The notes under the pieces are model-generated. The model had not been told where the DNA came from and did not search any database. It worked only from the letters and a program-made list of their open reading frames with translations. This document shows, piece by piece, positions 56,731-64,000 of a DNA stretch of 64,000 bases. Location of the stretch: positions 124,001-188,000 of the forward strand of contig NZ_JARBTK010000003.1 in the NCBI RefSeq assembly GCF_029240215.1. Direction: 5' to 3'. The first letter of the stretch is position 1. Each line of letters begins with the position of its first letter. A program made the translations under genes and the position numbers. This DNA comes from Chryseobacterium sp. (GTDB lineage: Bacteria; Bacteroidota; Bacteroidia; Flavobacteriales; Weeksellaceae).

Positions 56731-57552
56731 TTAAGATTGGATAAACTCCAAAAGATCTTTATTAATCGTTTCTGCTTCCGTAGTCGGCATTCCGTGAGGG
56801 AACCCCGGGTAAGTTTTTATCGTTCCGTTTTTCAGTAATTTAATTGATTTTAAAGCAGCATTCTGGTAAGGAACGATCTGGTCATCTTCTCCGTGAAGAA
56901 CCAAAACAGGAATGTCAACCGCCTGTAGATCTTCTCTGAAATCAGTTTCAGAAAAAGCTTTTATTCCGTCGTAATGCGCAACAATTCCGCCCATCATTCC
57001 TTGTCTCCACCAGTTTCTCTGTACACCTTCTTTCACTTTTGCACCTTCTCTGTTGTAGCCGTAAAAAGGGAAAGTCAAATCGATATAAAACTGCTGTCTG
57101 TTGTTCAGTGTCTGATCTCTGATGTTGTCGAAAACTTCCATCGGTACACCATCCGGATTGCTTTCACTTGCCACCATAATCGGCGGAACTGCACTGATCA
57201 AAACAGCTTTTTTAGCTCTTCCGTTAGCATATTTGTTAACATAACGGATCACTTCACCACCTCCTGTTGAGTGTCCGATGTGAACTACGTCTTTCAGGTC
57301 TAAGAATTCTACCAACTCAGCCGCATCAGCAGCGTATTGTTCAATGGTATGACCGTATATGTTCTGGCTAGATCTTCCGTGACCTCTTCTGTCGTGCGTC
57401 ACAACTCTGTAACCTTTCTGTAAGAAAAATATTACCTGTGCATCCCAATCATCTGATGATAAAGGCCATCCGTGGTGAAACATCAATGTTGGTCCTTCTC
57501 CTTGATCTTTGTAAAAAATCTCTGTTCCGTCTTTTAATTTTAGTGTGCTCAT
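56731..57552 (-). CDS. alpha/beta hydrolase (haloperoxidase/esterase-like), paralogue 2
   Basis: 273 residues, no signal peptide. HHGWPLSSDDWDAQ near residue 26-39, HDRRGHGRSSQ, nucleophile elbow GHSTGGG with Ser95, acid in HGEDDQIVP, and His in FPHGMPTTEAE. Same layout as the protein at 4085-4915 but with clear sequence divergence. Non-heme chloroperoxidase-type annotation is common for this group; they are often perhydrolases or esterases. It is the last gene of the minus-strand redox island and probably has its own promoter, since a 265-nt repeat-containing gap separates it from the DsbA-like gene. Confidence 0.87.
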   Translation of the reverse strand: MSTLKLKDGTEIFYKDQGEGPTLMFHHGWPLSSDDWDAQVIFFLQKGYRVVTHDRRGHGRSSQNIYGHTIEQYAADAAELVEFLDLKDVVHIGHSTGGGEVIRYVNKYANGRAKKAVLISAVPPIMVASESNPDGVPMEVFDNIRDQTLNNRQQFYIDLTFPFYGYNREGAKVKEGVQRNWWRQGMMGGIVAHYDGIKAFSETDFREDLQAVDIPVLVLHGEDDQIVPYQNAALKSIKLLKNGTIKTYPGFPHGMPTTEAETINKDLLEFIQS

Positions 57553-57713
57553 AATTTACTTTTTAAATGTTTGTAATTAATTTATTTTAATATTTCGTTG
57601 TCTTAATTCTTTAGCAAATGTAGTTCTGTGAAATTCAACCCATCTTGATCTAAGTTAAAATAGTTCATTTGCTATATTTTATTTTGGGCAGCTTAATCCG
57701 CCTTCCGTTCCCG

Positions 57714-57782
57714 CTTTTTTTGTCATTGCGAACAAAGTGAAGCAATCTGTAGAACTTTTGTACATTCGCAATGACAAAAAAG
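57714..57782. repeat. intergenic inverted repeat (GTCATTGCGAA type)
   Basis: Left TTTTTTGTCATTGCGAA and right TTCGCAATGACAAAAAA are complementary around about 33 nt that include AAAGTGAAGCAATCT. A different family from the GTCATTCCGTAGG repeats. A degenerate half lies near 33916-33942. Confidence 0.85.
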
Positions 57783-57817
57783 AGCTCCACTCAAGTCGGG
57801 CTGCGGACGATTCGGCA

Positions 57818-58333
57818 TTATTTTACGTTTTCTCTTACTAATTCTAGCAGATCTTCCGCACTTCCGTTGAATTTATTTCCGTTAACGAAGAAAGAAGGTG
57901 TTCCATTCACTCCGCTGACGATTCCGCTTTCAAAATCTGCATCAACTTTATTTGCCAGTTCGGTGCTTTCCAGATCCTTTTCAAATTGAGGAATATTCAG
58001 TTTTAATTTTTCCGCCAGTTTCATAAGGAAATTCTCATTCAAATCTTGCTGATTTTCATAGATTGCATCGTGCATTTCCCAGAATTTCCCTTGTAAATTG
58101 GCTGCTTCTGCTGCGAGTGCCGCCGGTCTTGCATATTGATGCATTTCTGATAATGGGAAGTTTCTGAAAACAAATTTGATTTGACTTCCGAACTCTTTCA
58201 TCAATTCTTTCAGAACAGGGTAAGCAGCTCCGCAATACGGACATTGATAATCTCCATATTCTACGATAACTAAATCGGCATCTAAGTTGCCTTGTGCGTG
58301 GTCAGTTTTGCTGACCGCTGGTTTTAATGACAT
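57818..58333 (-). CDS. DsbA-like thioredoxin-fold protein
   Basis: 171 residues. Thioredoxin-fold family of the DSBA type: catalytic CPYC (Cys31 and Cys34) in DYQCPYCGAAYPV, a helical insert (about 65-135), and the cis-proline motif NGTPSFFVNGNKF. There is no signal peptide, so it is likely cytoplasmic, unlike classical DsbA; the oxidoreductase role is then reductase or isomerase rather than exported-protein oxidation. The gene overlaps no other but starts only 2 nt after the DUF1275-peroxiredoxin gene, so both are translated from one message. Confidence 0.88.
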   Translation of the reverse strand: MSLKPAVSKTDHAQGNLDADLVIVEYGDYQCPYCGAAYPVLKELMKEFGSQIKFVFRNFPLSEMHQYARPAALAAEAANLQGKFWEMHDAIYENQQDLNENFLMKLAEKLKLNIPQFEKDLESTELANKVDADFESGIVSGVNGTPSFFVNGNKFNGSAEDLLELVRENVK

Positions 58334-58335
58334 AA

Positions 58336-59505
58336 TTATTTTGTTTTAAGTGTTTCTAAAGCTTCTAAAATTCCGTCAGCACCGGGATTAATGGCCGTTG
58401 GTGACAGATAACTCCATTCGATAATGCCATCTTTGTTGATGACGAATAATGCGCGTTTGCATTCGCCTTCTTCTTCATCGTAAACGCCATATTTTCTGGC
58501 GATTTCTCCTTTAGCTTCAAAATCTGCTAACAATGGAAAATGTAAATTTCTGGATTGTGAAAAAGCCAAATGACACCATTTGCTGTCTACAGAAATACCG
58601 AAGAGTTCCGCGTCATATTGTTTGAAAAATTTCAATGTTTCATTATACAAAGCCATTTGGTCACTGCAAACCGGACTCCAGTCGGCCGGATAAAAAGCGA
58701 GAATAACATTCTTTCCTTTGAATTCTGAGAGTTTAATTTTCTGGTCGGGCGTTGCAAATAATGTAAAATCAGGAGCAACATCATTTTTCTGTAACATAAT
58801 ATGAGTTTTATAGTTATTTTTTGAAATCAATAATCCGCAAATCAGTAATGATAGAGCCGGAAGAATAAAAGTCCATTTTCCTGAATAATCGAGTAGGATA
58901 GGAGCGATGAACGCACCGGACAAAAAGCCAATCCACAAGAGTAAAAGACGAATGGCATTGGATTTATATTCTTCTTTTTTCGCCTTATCTTTAGTCATAC
59001 TCAACATTGCTGTGTTTCTTGCCAAGCTGTTCAAAGTTCCTGTTACGAAATCTGTATTCACTTTTTGGTTTCCTACGGAAGTTACAATCGTGTTCATCAA
59101 TCCCATCGAAAAACCAATAATTGCAATTGAAGAAATATTATTGATATTATAAAAATAAGCAATTATTGTATAGAAAATAAGAATTCCAGAAACTATGTAA
59201 AATGTTAATATTTGGTTCTTAATTCTCTTCCATAATGACAGGCAAGTTCCTGCGTAAACCCCCAGTAGGAAAAGAATGATAACTGTAACTGATGTTATAA
59301 TAACTCCAAATTTATCAGTAGAAAATGCTGCACCCAACTGTGTCGTGTTTCCACTCATAAAAGAAACGTAGGTTTTCCATTTGATAAGACCTGTCGCATC
59401 GATGTATCCTGCAATCAGAGCTAAGAATACCGCCAATCTTTCCTGCTTCCTGATTGGGTCAGGTAAAACTGAAATGCTTGCTGAAGAAATTATTGACTGT
59501 TCCAT
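58336..59505 (-). CDS. DUF1275 (YoaK) membrane domain fused to a peroxiredoxin
   Basis: 389 residues. Residues 1-230: a DUF1275 membrane domain with about six helices (ALIAGYIDATGLIKWKTYVSFMSGNTTQLG, VNTDFVTGTLNSLA). Residues 237-389: a complete AhpC/TSA peroxiredoxin starting MLQKNDVAPDFTL, with peroxidatic Cys280 in PADWSPVCSDQ and an FPLLADF motif. The internal ATG (58797) is where a free peroxiredoxin would start, yet no stop codon separates the two. Both parts are family-typical; the combination is not one I know. The membrane part would tether the peroxidase to the inner membrane. Confidence 0.82.
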   Translation of the reverse strand: MEQSIISSASISVLPDPIRKQERLAVFLALIAGYIDATGLIKWKTYVSFMSGNTTQLGAAFSTDKFGVIITSVTVIILFLLGVYAGTCLSLWKRIKNQILTFYIVSGILIFYTIIAYFYNINNISSIAIIGFSMGLMNTIVTSVGNQKVNTDFVTGTLNSLARNTAMLSMTKDKAKKEEYKSNAIRLLLLWIGFLSGAFIAPILLDYSGKWTFILPALSLLICGLLISKNNYKTHIMLQKNDVAPDFTLFATPDQKIKLSEFKGKNVILAFYPADWSPVCSDQMALYNETLKFFKQYDAELFGISVDSKWCHLAFSQSRNLHFPLLADFEAKGEIARKYGVYDEEEGECKRALFVINKDGIIEWSYLSPTAINPGADGILEALETLKTK

Positions 59506-59637
59506 TTTGAGAGGTTATATTTTTGCCACGAAATCACTAATTTTTTATAATTGAATCTAGTAGAATTTCCATTTAAAAGAAAAATAATGATTATTAAATT
59601 TTTGCATTTGTGGCTATTTAATATGAATTAATAATCT

Positions 59638-60372
59638 CTACTTATTAAAAGCAGCAATCGCTTTTTGAATTCCTTCTCCGGCAGTTGTGAAAAATGCAGG
59701 TCCTGCGAGCAATGTTATTTTCTCGATTGGTTTGTAGGCAGACATCTTTTTACCCTTCAGGAAAGCCTGAGTTCGGTAAGCGTTGATGGCTCCGGTTACG
59801 CCGTATCCTGCAACTTCTGCGGTGGGCGAATCTATTCCTGCATCTTTCAGGTCGGTTGCAAAAGCATATTTTGTAACCCCCAATCGCAACGCTTCTTCCA
59901 TACCGACAGTAGCAACTTGCTGCATCAGCTCGGGTGTGAATTTATTCCTGTCACCCAATCCAATCAACAGTAATTTTTTTGCTCCGATGGTTCCTGAAGG
60001 TGGTGTTATTAATAATGTTTCCAGTGAATGTCCTGCAAACTTACCTGATTTTCTGAGTTCTGTGAGGATACCGTTCAGGCTTTTGTCAAGATGAACCATT
60101 CCATTTACAGCTTCAGGTAAAGCGGGCGGCGAATTGAAAATATCACCTTCCGTATATTCAAAAACGCAGGCAATCTGTAAAGGTGTGACTTCTGTGGACG
60201 GCCCTTGTACCATTCCTTCGATCGCGATTCCATCAACTTTCCCCCAGATCTTGGAAGTGTTTGCAGGCGTGGTCTGTACTGTGGTTTGTGAAAAATAGAT
60301 TTGTGATGTTGCAAAAAACATTGAAACAAATAAACCAATTTGTGTGGCCTTTTTTATATTTAAGGTTTTCAT
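59638..60372 (-). CDS. exported M17 N-terminal-domain protein without peptidase domain
   Basis: 244 residues. A signal peptide (about 1-29) precedes a full leucyl-aminopeptidase N-terminal (M17 N, macro-like) domain: VDGIAIEGMVQGPSTEVTPLQ, LITPPSGTIGAKKLLLIGLGDRNKFTPE and EVAGYGVTGAINAYRTQAF. The protein ends where the catalytic zinc domain of a normal M17 peptidase (about 480-500 aa) would begin, so it cannot be an active peptidase. The N domain has a macro-domain-like fold and could bind a nucleotide-derived ligand. It is the third gene of the minus-strand island and lies 132 nt from the fusion gene. Confidence 0.83.
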   Translation of the reverse strand: MKTLNIKKATQIGLFVSMFFATSQIYFSQTTVQTTPANTSKIWGKVDGIAIEGMVQGPSTEVTPLQIACVFEYTEGDIFNSPPALPEAVNGMVHLDKSLNGILTELRKSGKFAGHSLETLLITPPSGTIGAKKLLLIGLGDRNKFTPELMQQVATVGMEEALRLGVTKYAFATDLKDAGIDSPTAEVAGYGVTGAINAYRTQAFLKGKKMSAYKPIEKITLLAGPAFFTTAGEGIQKAIAAFNK

Positions 60373-60406
60373 AATGTAAAATTTTTAGAATAATATGAAG
60401 GAAATT

Positions 60407-61453
60407 TTATTTTTTAGGCTCAATAAATACTTTCTTAGAAGGGAATTTTTCTGTTTCACCTTCTTTCAAACCAAAATTGGTAACAACAACATCTTTTGGA
60501 TTTCCCGCAAGCCATTCGCTTAAATCAATAGATTCATAAACACCGCTGTTAAATCCAATAAGGACTTTACAAACCATATCTCCTGTATTTTTGATATAAT
60601 GTCCGGCTCCCATTGGAACATAACCCACATCACCTGCATTGAATTGCTCCGTTACAACCGTTCCTTCTGCTAAAAATACCGACATTTCTGCTTCTCCGGA
60701 AATAAAATACTGCCATTCGTCTGCGTTGGGATGCCAATGCATTTCTCTCAAAGCGCCCGGTTGCAATTCCAAAATAGAACCAGACATTGTATTGCTAATC
60801 GGGAATTCTTTGCTGGTAACCAATCTTTGCAAACCTCCTCCGGGAATGATTCTCGGCTGCTGAGAATGCAAAGGATAACGGTGGAAACTGAGTAATTCTA
60901 TATCAGATTCTTCAGGACGGGCAGCTGCGGTAAATGATAATTCGTCAGGAACAATTCCGGCAGCGAAATAAGCTTCTTTTTGTGGTAATGCAGCGACTTC
61001 TTCAAGCGTTAAACCTAAATTTTGTGCAACAATTTCAGGAGGCATACTTGATACGAAATCTGTAACACTGAATGTATGATCTTCGGAAAAATTACCATTA
61101 TCGAAAATCAAAATAAAATGACATTCTTCTGTTCCTGTCGCCTGAATTGAGTGTCCGTAACCTTTTGGAAAATACCATACATCACCTGGTTCAAAATTAT
61201 CAACATAACTGTGTCCGTCCGGATGAATAATTGTTGTACGCACCGTTCCGGAAATTACGTAAGCCCATTCTGCAGCGTTGGCGTGCCAGTGCAATTCTCT
61301 CATACTTCCTGGCTGCAGTCTCATAGAAACCCCCGCAATGCCTATAGAAGCCGGAAAATCTTTTACTGATGCTCCTCTTGTTGTTCCGCCATCATTAGTG
61401 CGGGGAACTTTTTTTTCTAATTCGTATCTGAAGCTTAAGTTTTCGGTATTCAT
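60407..61453 (-). CDS. bicupin oxalate decarboxylase family protein
   Basis: 348 residues with two cupin domains. First: ELHWHANAAEWAYVISG with metal ligands His, His, Glu, then GYGHSIQ (His). Second: EMHWHPNADEWQYFISG and GAGHYIKN. The first-domain lid reads FSEDHTF, the place of the SENS lid with Glu162 in Bacillus subtilis OxdC, so oxalate decarboxylase (to formate and CO2) is more likely than oxidase. Mn2+ would be expected. Typical bacterial OxdC is about 380 aa; the shorter ends here are the only difference. Minus strand, next to the M17-like gene, with a 34-nt gap. Confidence 0.9.
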   Translation of the reverse strand: MNTENLSFRYELEKKVPRTNDGGTTRGASVKDFPASIGIAGVSMRLQPGSMRELHWHANAAEWAYVISGTVRTTIIHPDGHSYVDNFEPGDVWYFPKGYGHSIQATGTEECHFILIFDNGNFSEDHTFSVTDFVSSMPPEIVAQNLGLTLEEVAALPQKEAYFAAGIVPDELSFTAAARPEESDIELLSFHRYPLHSQQPRIIPGGGLQRLVTSKEFPISNTMSGSILELQPGALREMHWHPNADEWQYFISGEAEMSVFLAEGTVVTEQFNAGDVGYVPMGAGHYIKNTGDMVCKVLIGFNSGVYESIDLSEWLAGNPKDVVVTNFGLKEGETEKFPSKKVFIEPKK

Positions 61454-61661
61454 AATAGTAATTTTTAATGTGATTATTAGAGTTTGTCTTTATTTCTACT
61501 GTAAAGCTACTGAGGAATCATTCGTTTTGTAAGTTGTTTTCGGTGAATGGGCAAAAACAGTCGTTGGGAATTTGAAAAAAATAGTTGGGGCTTTTAAAAT
61601 AGAATCTGGTTTTTGTTCAGGCAAATGTTAAATAATACACAGATTAAGAAATAAACATAAT

Positions 61662-61731
61662 GTTTGTCATTCTGTAGGAATCTCAACTACGTATTTACAA
61701 AGAATAACTTAGATTCCTACGGATGACAAAC
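61662..61731. repeat. dispersed inverted repeat, copy 5
   Basis: Left arm GTTTGTCATTCTGTAGGAAT and right arm ATTCCTACGGATGACAAAC; the right arm has lost one A and the left shows C to T, so the arms no longer match perfectly. Confidence 0.88.
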
Positions 61732-61755
61732 CCCGGAAAATAATGTTATTATAAA

Positions 61756-61790
61756 TAAAAAAATCACTGGAATATTCCAATGATTTTAAT
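61756..61790 (-). terminator. terminator after SRPBCC-like gene
   Basis: AAAATCACTGGAATA and TATTCCAATGATTTT arms (one G-U) form a near-palindrome with a T-rich run on the minus strand, 25-50 nt past the stop. Confidence 0.8.
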
Positions 61791-61811
61791 AAAATAACTA
61801 TATGGTTATTT

Positions 61812-62369
61812 TTAAAAAGGTTGATTGTATTTTCCTGTCAACGCTTTGTTTTCGATGCTTTTTGCAAAGTTTGGCGTTTCTTCATGATTATGTGCATCAG
61901 AAGCAGCCTGTCTTGAAGCCGCAGCATCAGCAAGGTTCACGTTGTGTTCTTTTAGGTATTCAAACATTTCGGGCGTTGCTGTTGCGTGAATTTCGTTGGT
62001 ATACAATGTCGTATTATCATCAATTTTTGTCGCTTTAAGTTCCCATAAAACCTGAACTTTAGTACGGCCGGCTTTGGTGATAGAATCTGAAATCGATAGC
62101 ATTCTGCAATAATCCGCACGGTGTTCCACAGCTACATAATGTTGAACCATCAGTGCATCACCAATGGTTTCAACATTTAATGATACAGGTTCGCCGTCAT
62201 AAGTTGAAGAGATAGCTGCTCCGATGTGTTGCGTAGAACATCTTTGATATTCTGCATCCGGCAGATTTAACAACCAATCTGCGATGTTTACTTTTTCGAT
62301 AGGCGCATTGATGATCGCTGTTACAGTAGAATGAGACAATGCGTTTTCTGGTGTTTGAATAATTTCCAT
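61812..62369 (-). CDS. SRPBCC-like protein of unknown function
   Basis: 185 residues without signal peptide. The N-terminal SHSTVTAIINAPIEKVNIADWLLNLPDAEY pattern (strand, then a VW/IxDW-like helix) is that of START/SRPBCC proteins, and the strands that follow (EPVSLNVETIGDALMVQHYVAVEH, RTKVQVLWELKATKIDDNTTLYTNEI) fit the barrel. A His/Asn-rich tail follows (SDAHNHEETPN). It is upstream of and in line with the oxalate decarboxylase gene but separated by a terminator and repeat. Ligand unknown. Confidence 0.7.
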   Translation of the reverse strand: MEIIQTPENALSHSTVTAIINAPIEKVNIADWLLNLPDAEYQRCSTQHIGAAISSTYDGEPVSLNVETIGDALMVQHYVAVEHRADYCRMLSISDSITKAGRTKVQVLWELKATKIDDNTTLYTNEIHATATPEMFEYLKEHNVNLADAAASRQAASDAHNHEETPNFAKSIENKALTGKYNQPF

Positions 62370-62589
62370 AATGTTTAGAATTTTGATTGTTTGTATTAAT
62401 TTGATGATGTAAAGCTATTATCAGATTAATTCAAAATCAATTGCCATTCGATGAACAGGCAAAATGGATCGTTAAATAGAAAAATAGATAACAATTTTGA
62501 ACGGAAGGTTTTTTTTAATAAAAGAAAAAGTTGTTTTGTTCCAAAAAGGGTTGTTTTAAATAGAAATTTTTACCAGATTCAGTTATAAA

Positions 62590-62665
62590 AAATTCGTGCA
62601 TTCGTAGCAAAAAATATGACCTTCCATTAAATTATATCAATGAATAGCCACGAATGCACGAATTT
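62590..62665. repeat. intergenic inverted repeat (AAATTCGTGCATTCGT)
   Basis: Perfect 16-bp arms, AAATTCGTGCATTCGT (62590-62605) and ACGAATGCACGAATTT (62650-62665), around 44 nt. Third kind of palindromic intergenic element in the window. Confidence 0.85.
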
Positions 62666-62714
62666 AATCGTTGTTTTATTCAAAACAGACTGTCGTTTTT
62701 AGAAATTTAACAAC

Positions 62715-62753
62715 AAAAAAAATCCGCTTCAAAAGTATTGAAACGGATTTTAT
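62715..62753 (-). terminator. terminator after ABM monooxygenase-like gene
   Basis: AAAATCCGCTTCAA and TTGAAACGGATTTT arms (one mismatch), with an A run on the plus strand that reads as T on the minus strand. About 20-50 nt beyond the stop. Confidence 0.8.
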
Positions 62754-62768
62754 GATCAGTGGTTTAAT

Positions 62769-63317
62769 TTATTTATAAAGCCATTTTCTAATCAGTTTGG
62801 TATAATTCGGCATCATTGCAAATACCATCAGAAAAACAATACATCCTGAAACGATAAACCCATCAAAATAATGATTGACAGGAATTTGTAAAAATCTTAA
62901 AAAAGGTAATACAAATAAGGGAATCAGAAGTGATAACGGATAAATGGCAGACCAGGTCACCAGAAATTGCTTCCAGCGAACGGGAACTTTGGCTTCATTC
63001 TCAGATTCGAAAAGAAAATCGAGACCGGAGTTTATTTTGTAATTATCGTTTTTCCGGAATAACGGATTTGCTTTTTCAATCAGATTTTTTCGATTGTCAG
63101 ATTCCATCCAGTGTTTAAGATGGCTGATGGTGTCGAAGCGGATAATCACAGTATAAACAAAAGTCAAATCAGGAATCGGACGTACAATCTGCAAATCAAT
63201 AAAACCTTCCGAATGCTTCGTGATGGGAACGATTTCGTCTAACCATTTTTCATATTCCTGTCGTTTTCCATCCAAAATATGGTGGGTGATAACAACGGAT
63301 GCGCCTTGATTTTCCAT
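62769..63317 (-). CDS. antibiotic biosynthesis monooxygenase (ABM) family membrane protein
   Basis: 182 residues. The N-terminal domain (about 1-95) has the ABM pattern: ASVVITHHILDGKRQEYEKWLDEIVPITKHSEGFIDLQIVRP (split) and FVYTVIIRFDTISHLKHWMESDNRK, with the conserved His and Trp that form the ligand pocket. A C-terminal part (about 115-180) carries two membrane helices (LVTWSAIYPLSLLIPLFVLPFLRFL region and FIVSGCIVFLMVFAMM). The architecture, ABM plus 2 TM, is frequent in Bacteroidota and Proteobacteria; the substrate is unknown, a quinone or peptide-like compound is usual for ABM enzymes. Next to the OYE gene with a 21-nt gap. Confidence 0.88.
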   Translation of the reverse strand: MENQGASVVITHHILDGKRQEYEKWLDEIVPITKHSEGFIDLQIVRPIPDLTFVYTVIIRFDTISHLKHWMESDNRKNLIEKANPLFRKNDNYKINSGLDFLFESENEAKVPVRWKQFLVTWSAIYPLSLLIPLFVLPFLRFLQIPVNHYFDGFIVSGCIVFLMVFAMMPNYTKLIRKWLYK

Positions 63318-63338
63318 AACTGATGTTTTTGTTTAGAT

Positions 63339-64000
63339 TTAAAAAGCTCTTTTATACTGCCACGGAATTTCTATTTCAATATCTAATTCTTTAGCAGAAT
63401 GAATGGCAAAATAAGGATCACGTAAATGTTCTCTTGCAATAATAATTAAATCTGCTTCTTCATTTAAAATAATATCATTCGCCTGTCGGGCTTCTGTAAT
63501 CATTCCGACAGCTCCTGTCAGAATTCCTGTCTGCTCTTTAATAGCTTTTGCAAACGGAACCTGGTAACCGGGAAACACCCTGTCTTTGCTCACATTGGTA
63601 AATCCGCCACCGGAAGCAGTGATAAAATCTACACCATTTTCTTTCAGTATTTTTGAAAGGGCAATGCTGTCTTCCAAGGTCCAGGCTTCTTCAGATTCTA
63701 TATAATCAACAGCTGAAATCCTTACCAGCAAAGGCATCGATTCAGGAATTGCTTTTCTGATCTCCTGAACGGTTTCTACTAAAAACCGGATTCTGTTTTC
63801 AAAACTTCCGCCATATTCGTCCTGTCTTTTATTGATAACTGCGGAATAAAACTGGTGAAATAAATATCCGTGTCCTGCGTGTAATTCAATCGTATCAAAA
63901 CCTGCATTCACAGCACGGAACGCCGCCTGAACGAATTTAACTTTCAACTCGTGAATTTCAGGAATGGTTAATTCTTCTGCGAAAACACCGTTAAAATCTC
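63339..64000 (-). CDS. NADH:flavin oxidoreductase / Old Yellow Enzyme (YqjM-like), partial
   Basis: 220 residues visible; the gene runs beyond the window, since the frame is open to base 64000 and the first visible Met codon is a TTG internal to the family fold. The C-terminal part of an FMN-dependent TIM barrel: AGFDTIELHAGHGYLFHQFYS (His-x-x-His pocket), RQDEYGGSFENRIRFL, VRISAVDY, GAVGMITEARQAND and the FMN-phosphate loop. The HxxHGYL and YGGS motifs mark the YqjM/xenobiotic-reductase branch, which reduces activated alkenes and nitroaromatics. It is the first visible gene of the redox island. Confidence 0.93.
   Translation of the reverse strand, partial: DFNGVFAEELTIPEIHELKVKFVQAAFRAVNAGFDTIELHAGHGYLFHQFYSAVINKRQDEYGGSFENRIRFLVETVQEIRKAIPESMPLLVRISAVDYIESEEAWTLEDSIALSKILKENGVDFITASGGGFTNVSKDRVFPGYQVPFAKAIKEQTGILTGAVGMITEARQANDIILNEEADLIIIAREHLRDPYFAIHSAKELDIEIEIPWQYKRAF

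Larger units (their letters stand above)
61454..61811. other. gene-free stretch with inverted repeat and terminator
   Basis: 358 nt that contain inverted repeat copy 5 (61662-61731) and the terminator of the downstream minus-strand gene (61756-61790). The promoter of the oxalate decarboxylase gene must lie in the first part. No other element is seen. Confidence 0.6.
62370..62768. other. gene-free stretch with long inverted repeat
   Basis: 399 nt of AT-rich sequence with the inverted repeat at 62590-62665 and a terminator at 62715-62753. No gene is visible. Confidence 0.55.

Overview
The window is 64 kb of AT-rich chromosome from a member of the Bacteroidota, most like the family Weeksellaceae / genus Chryseobacterium. 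This is inferred from protein content and style, not from a marker gene. Support includes a type IX secretion C-terminal sorting domain on the large secreted lyase, genes preceded by A-rich leaders rather than strong Shine-Dalgarno sites, Bacteroidota-type promoters (TTTG, about 20 nt, TAnnTTTG), a monomeric NADP isocitrate dehydrogenase, a single-chain glycine dehydrogenase, S9 and S41 peptidases, and dispersed palindromic intergenic repeats. No rRNA, transposase, integrase, phage gene or CRISPR array was seen. One tRNA-Arg(TCG) lies at 56.49 kb.

Layout. 0-5 kb: end of a TonB-plug protein, exported thiol peroxidase, GapN-like dehydrogenase, WG-repeat protein, alpha/beta hydrolase. 5.3-6.5 kb: ECF sigma factor with a membrane partner. 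6.6-12.3 kb: YdcF and S41 lipoprotein (overlapping stop/start), metallo-beta-lactamase-fold hydrolase, small acetyltransferase, small secreted protein, MFS exporter. 12.4-15.3 kb: isocitrate dehydrogenase and a cytoplasmic thiol peroxidase. 15.4-20.4 kb: two tandem membrane adenylate cyclases with different sensor halves, then an HD hydrolase. 20.4-24 kb: YitT, acetyltransferase, DUF763 and Crp/Fnr-type regulator. 24.1-29.7 kb: a co-directional cluster of small VOC, DinB, SRPBCC, SDR and DoxX proteins, beginning with a frameshifted VOC gene and containing simple-sequence repeats. 29.8-38.2 kb: S9 peptidase, second ECF locus, membrane J-domain protein, a 51-aa cysteine-rich protein, gcvP. 38.3-40.1 kb: three unfamiliar minus-strand genes, one built of six 21-residue repeats. 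40.4-43.4 kb: a 1000-aa pectate-lyase-like T9SS cargo. 43.8-51.3 kb: AAA ATPase, MepB, Nei/Fpg glycosylase, dgt, SPFH protein, DUF4377, DUF962 and an APC permease. 51.6-56.4 kb: a very large exported TPR protein with an outer-membrane barrel protein. 56.7-64 kb: a minus-strand redox and stress island (alpha/beta hydrolase, DsbA-like protein, DUF1275-peroxiredoxin fusion, M17 N-domain protein, bicupin oxalate decarboxylase, SRPBCC-like protein, ABM monooxygenase, Old Yellow Enzyme running off the edge).

Working together: several parts deal with peroxide or redox stress (two Tpx proteins, the peroxiredoxin fusion, the DsbA-like protein, the OYE), others with envelope sensing or maintenance (two ECF loci, two cyclases, TPR plus barrel). 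The best candidates for new biology are the 21-aa-repeat protein and its operon partner, the DUF1275-peroxiredoxin fusion, the paired cyclase-HD module, the TPR/outer-membrane pair, and the (CTAA)n tracts that place stop codons in all six frames.
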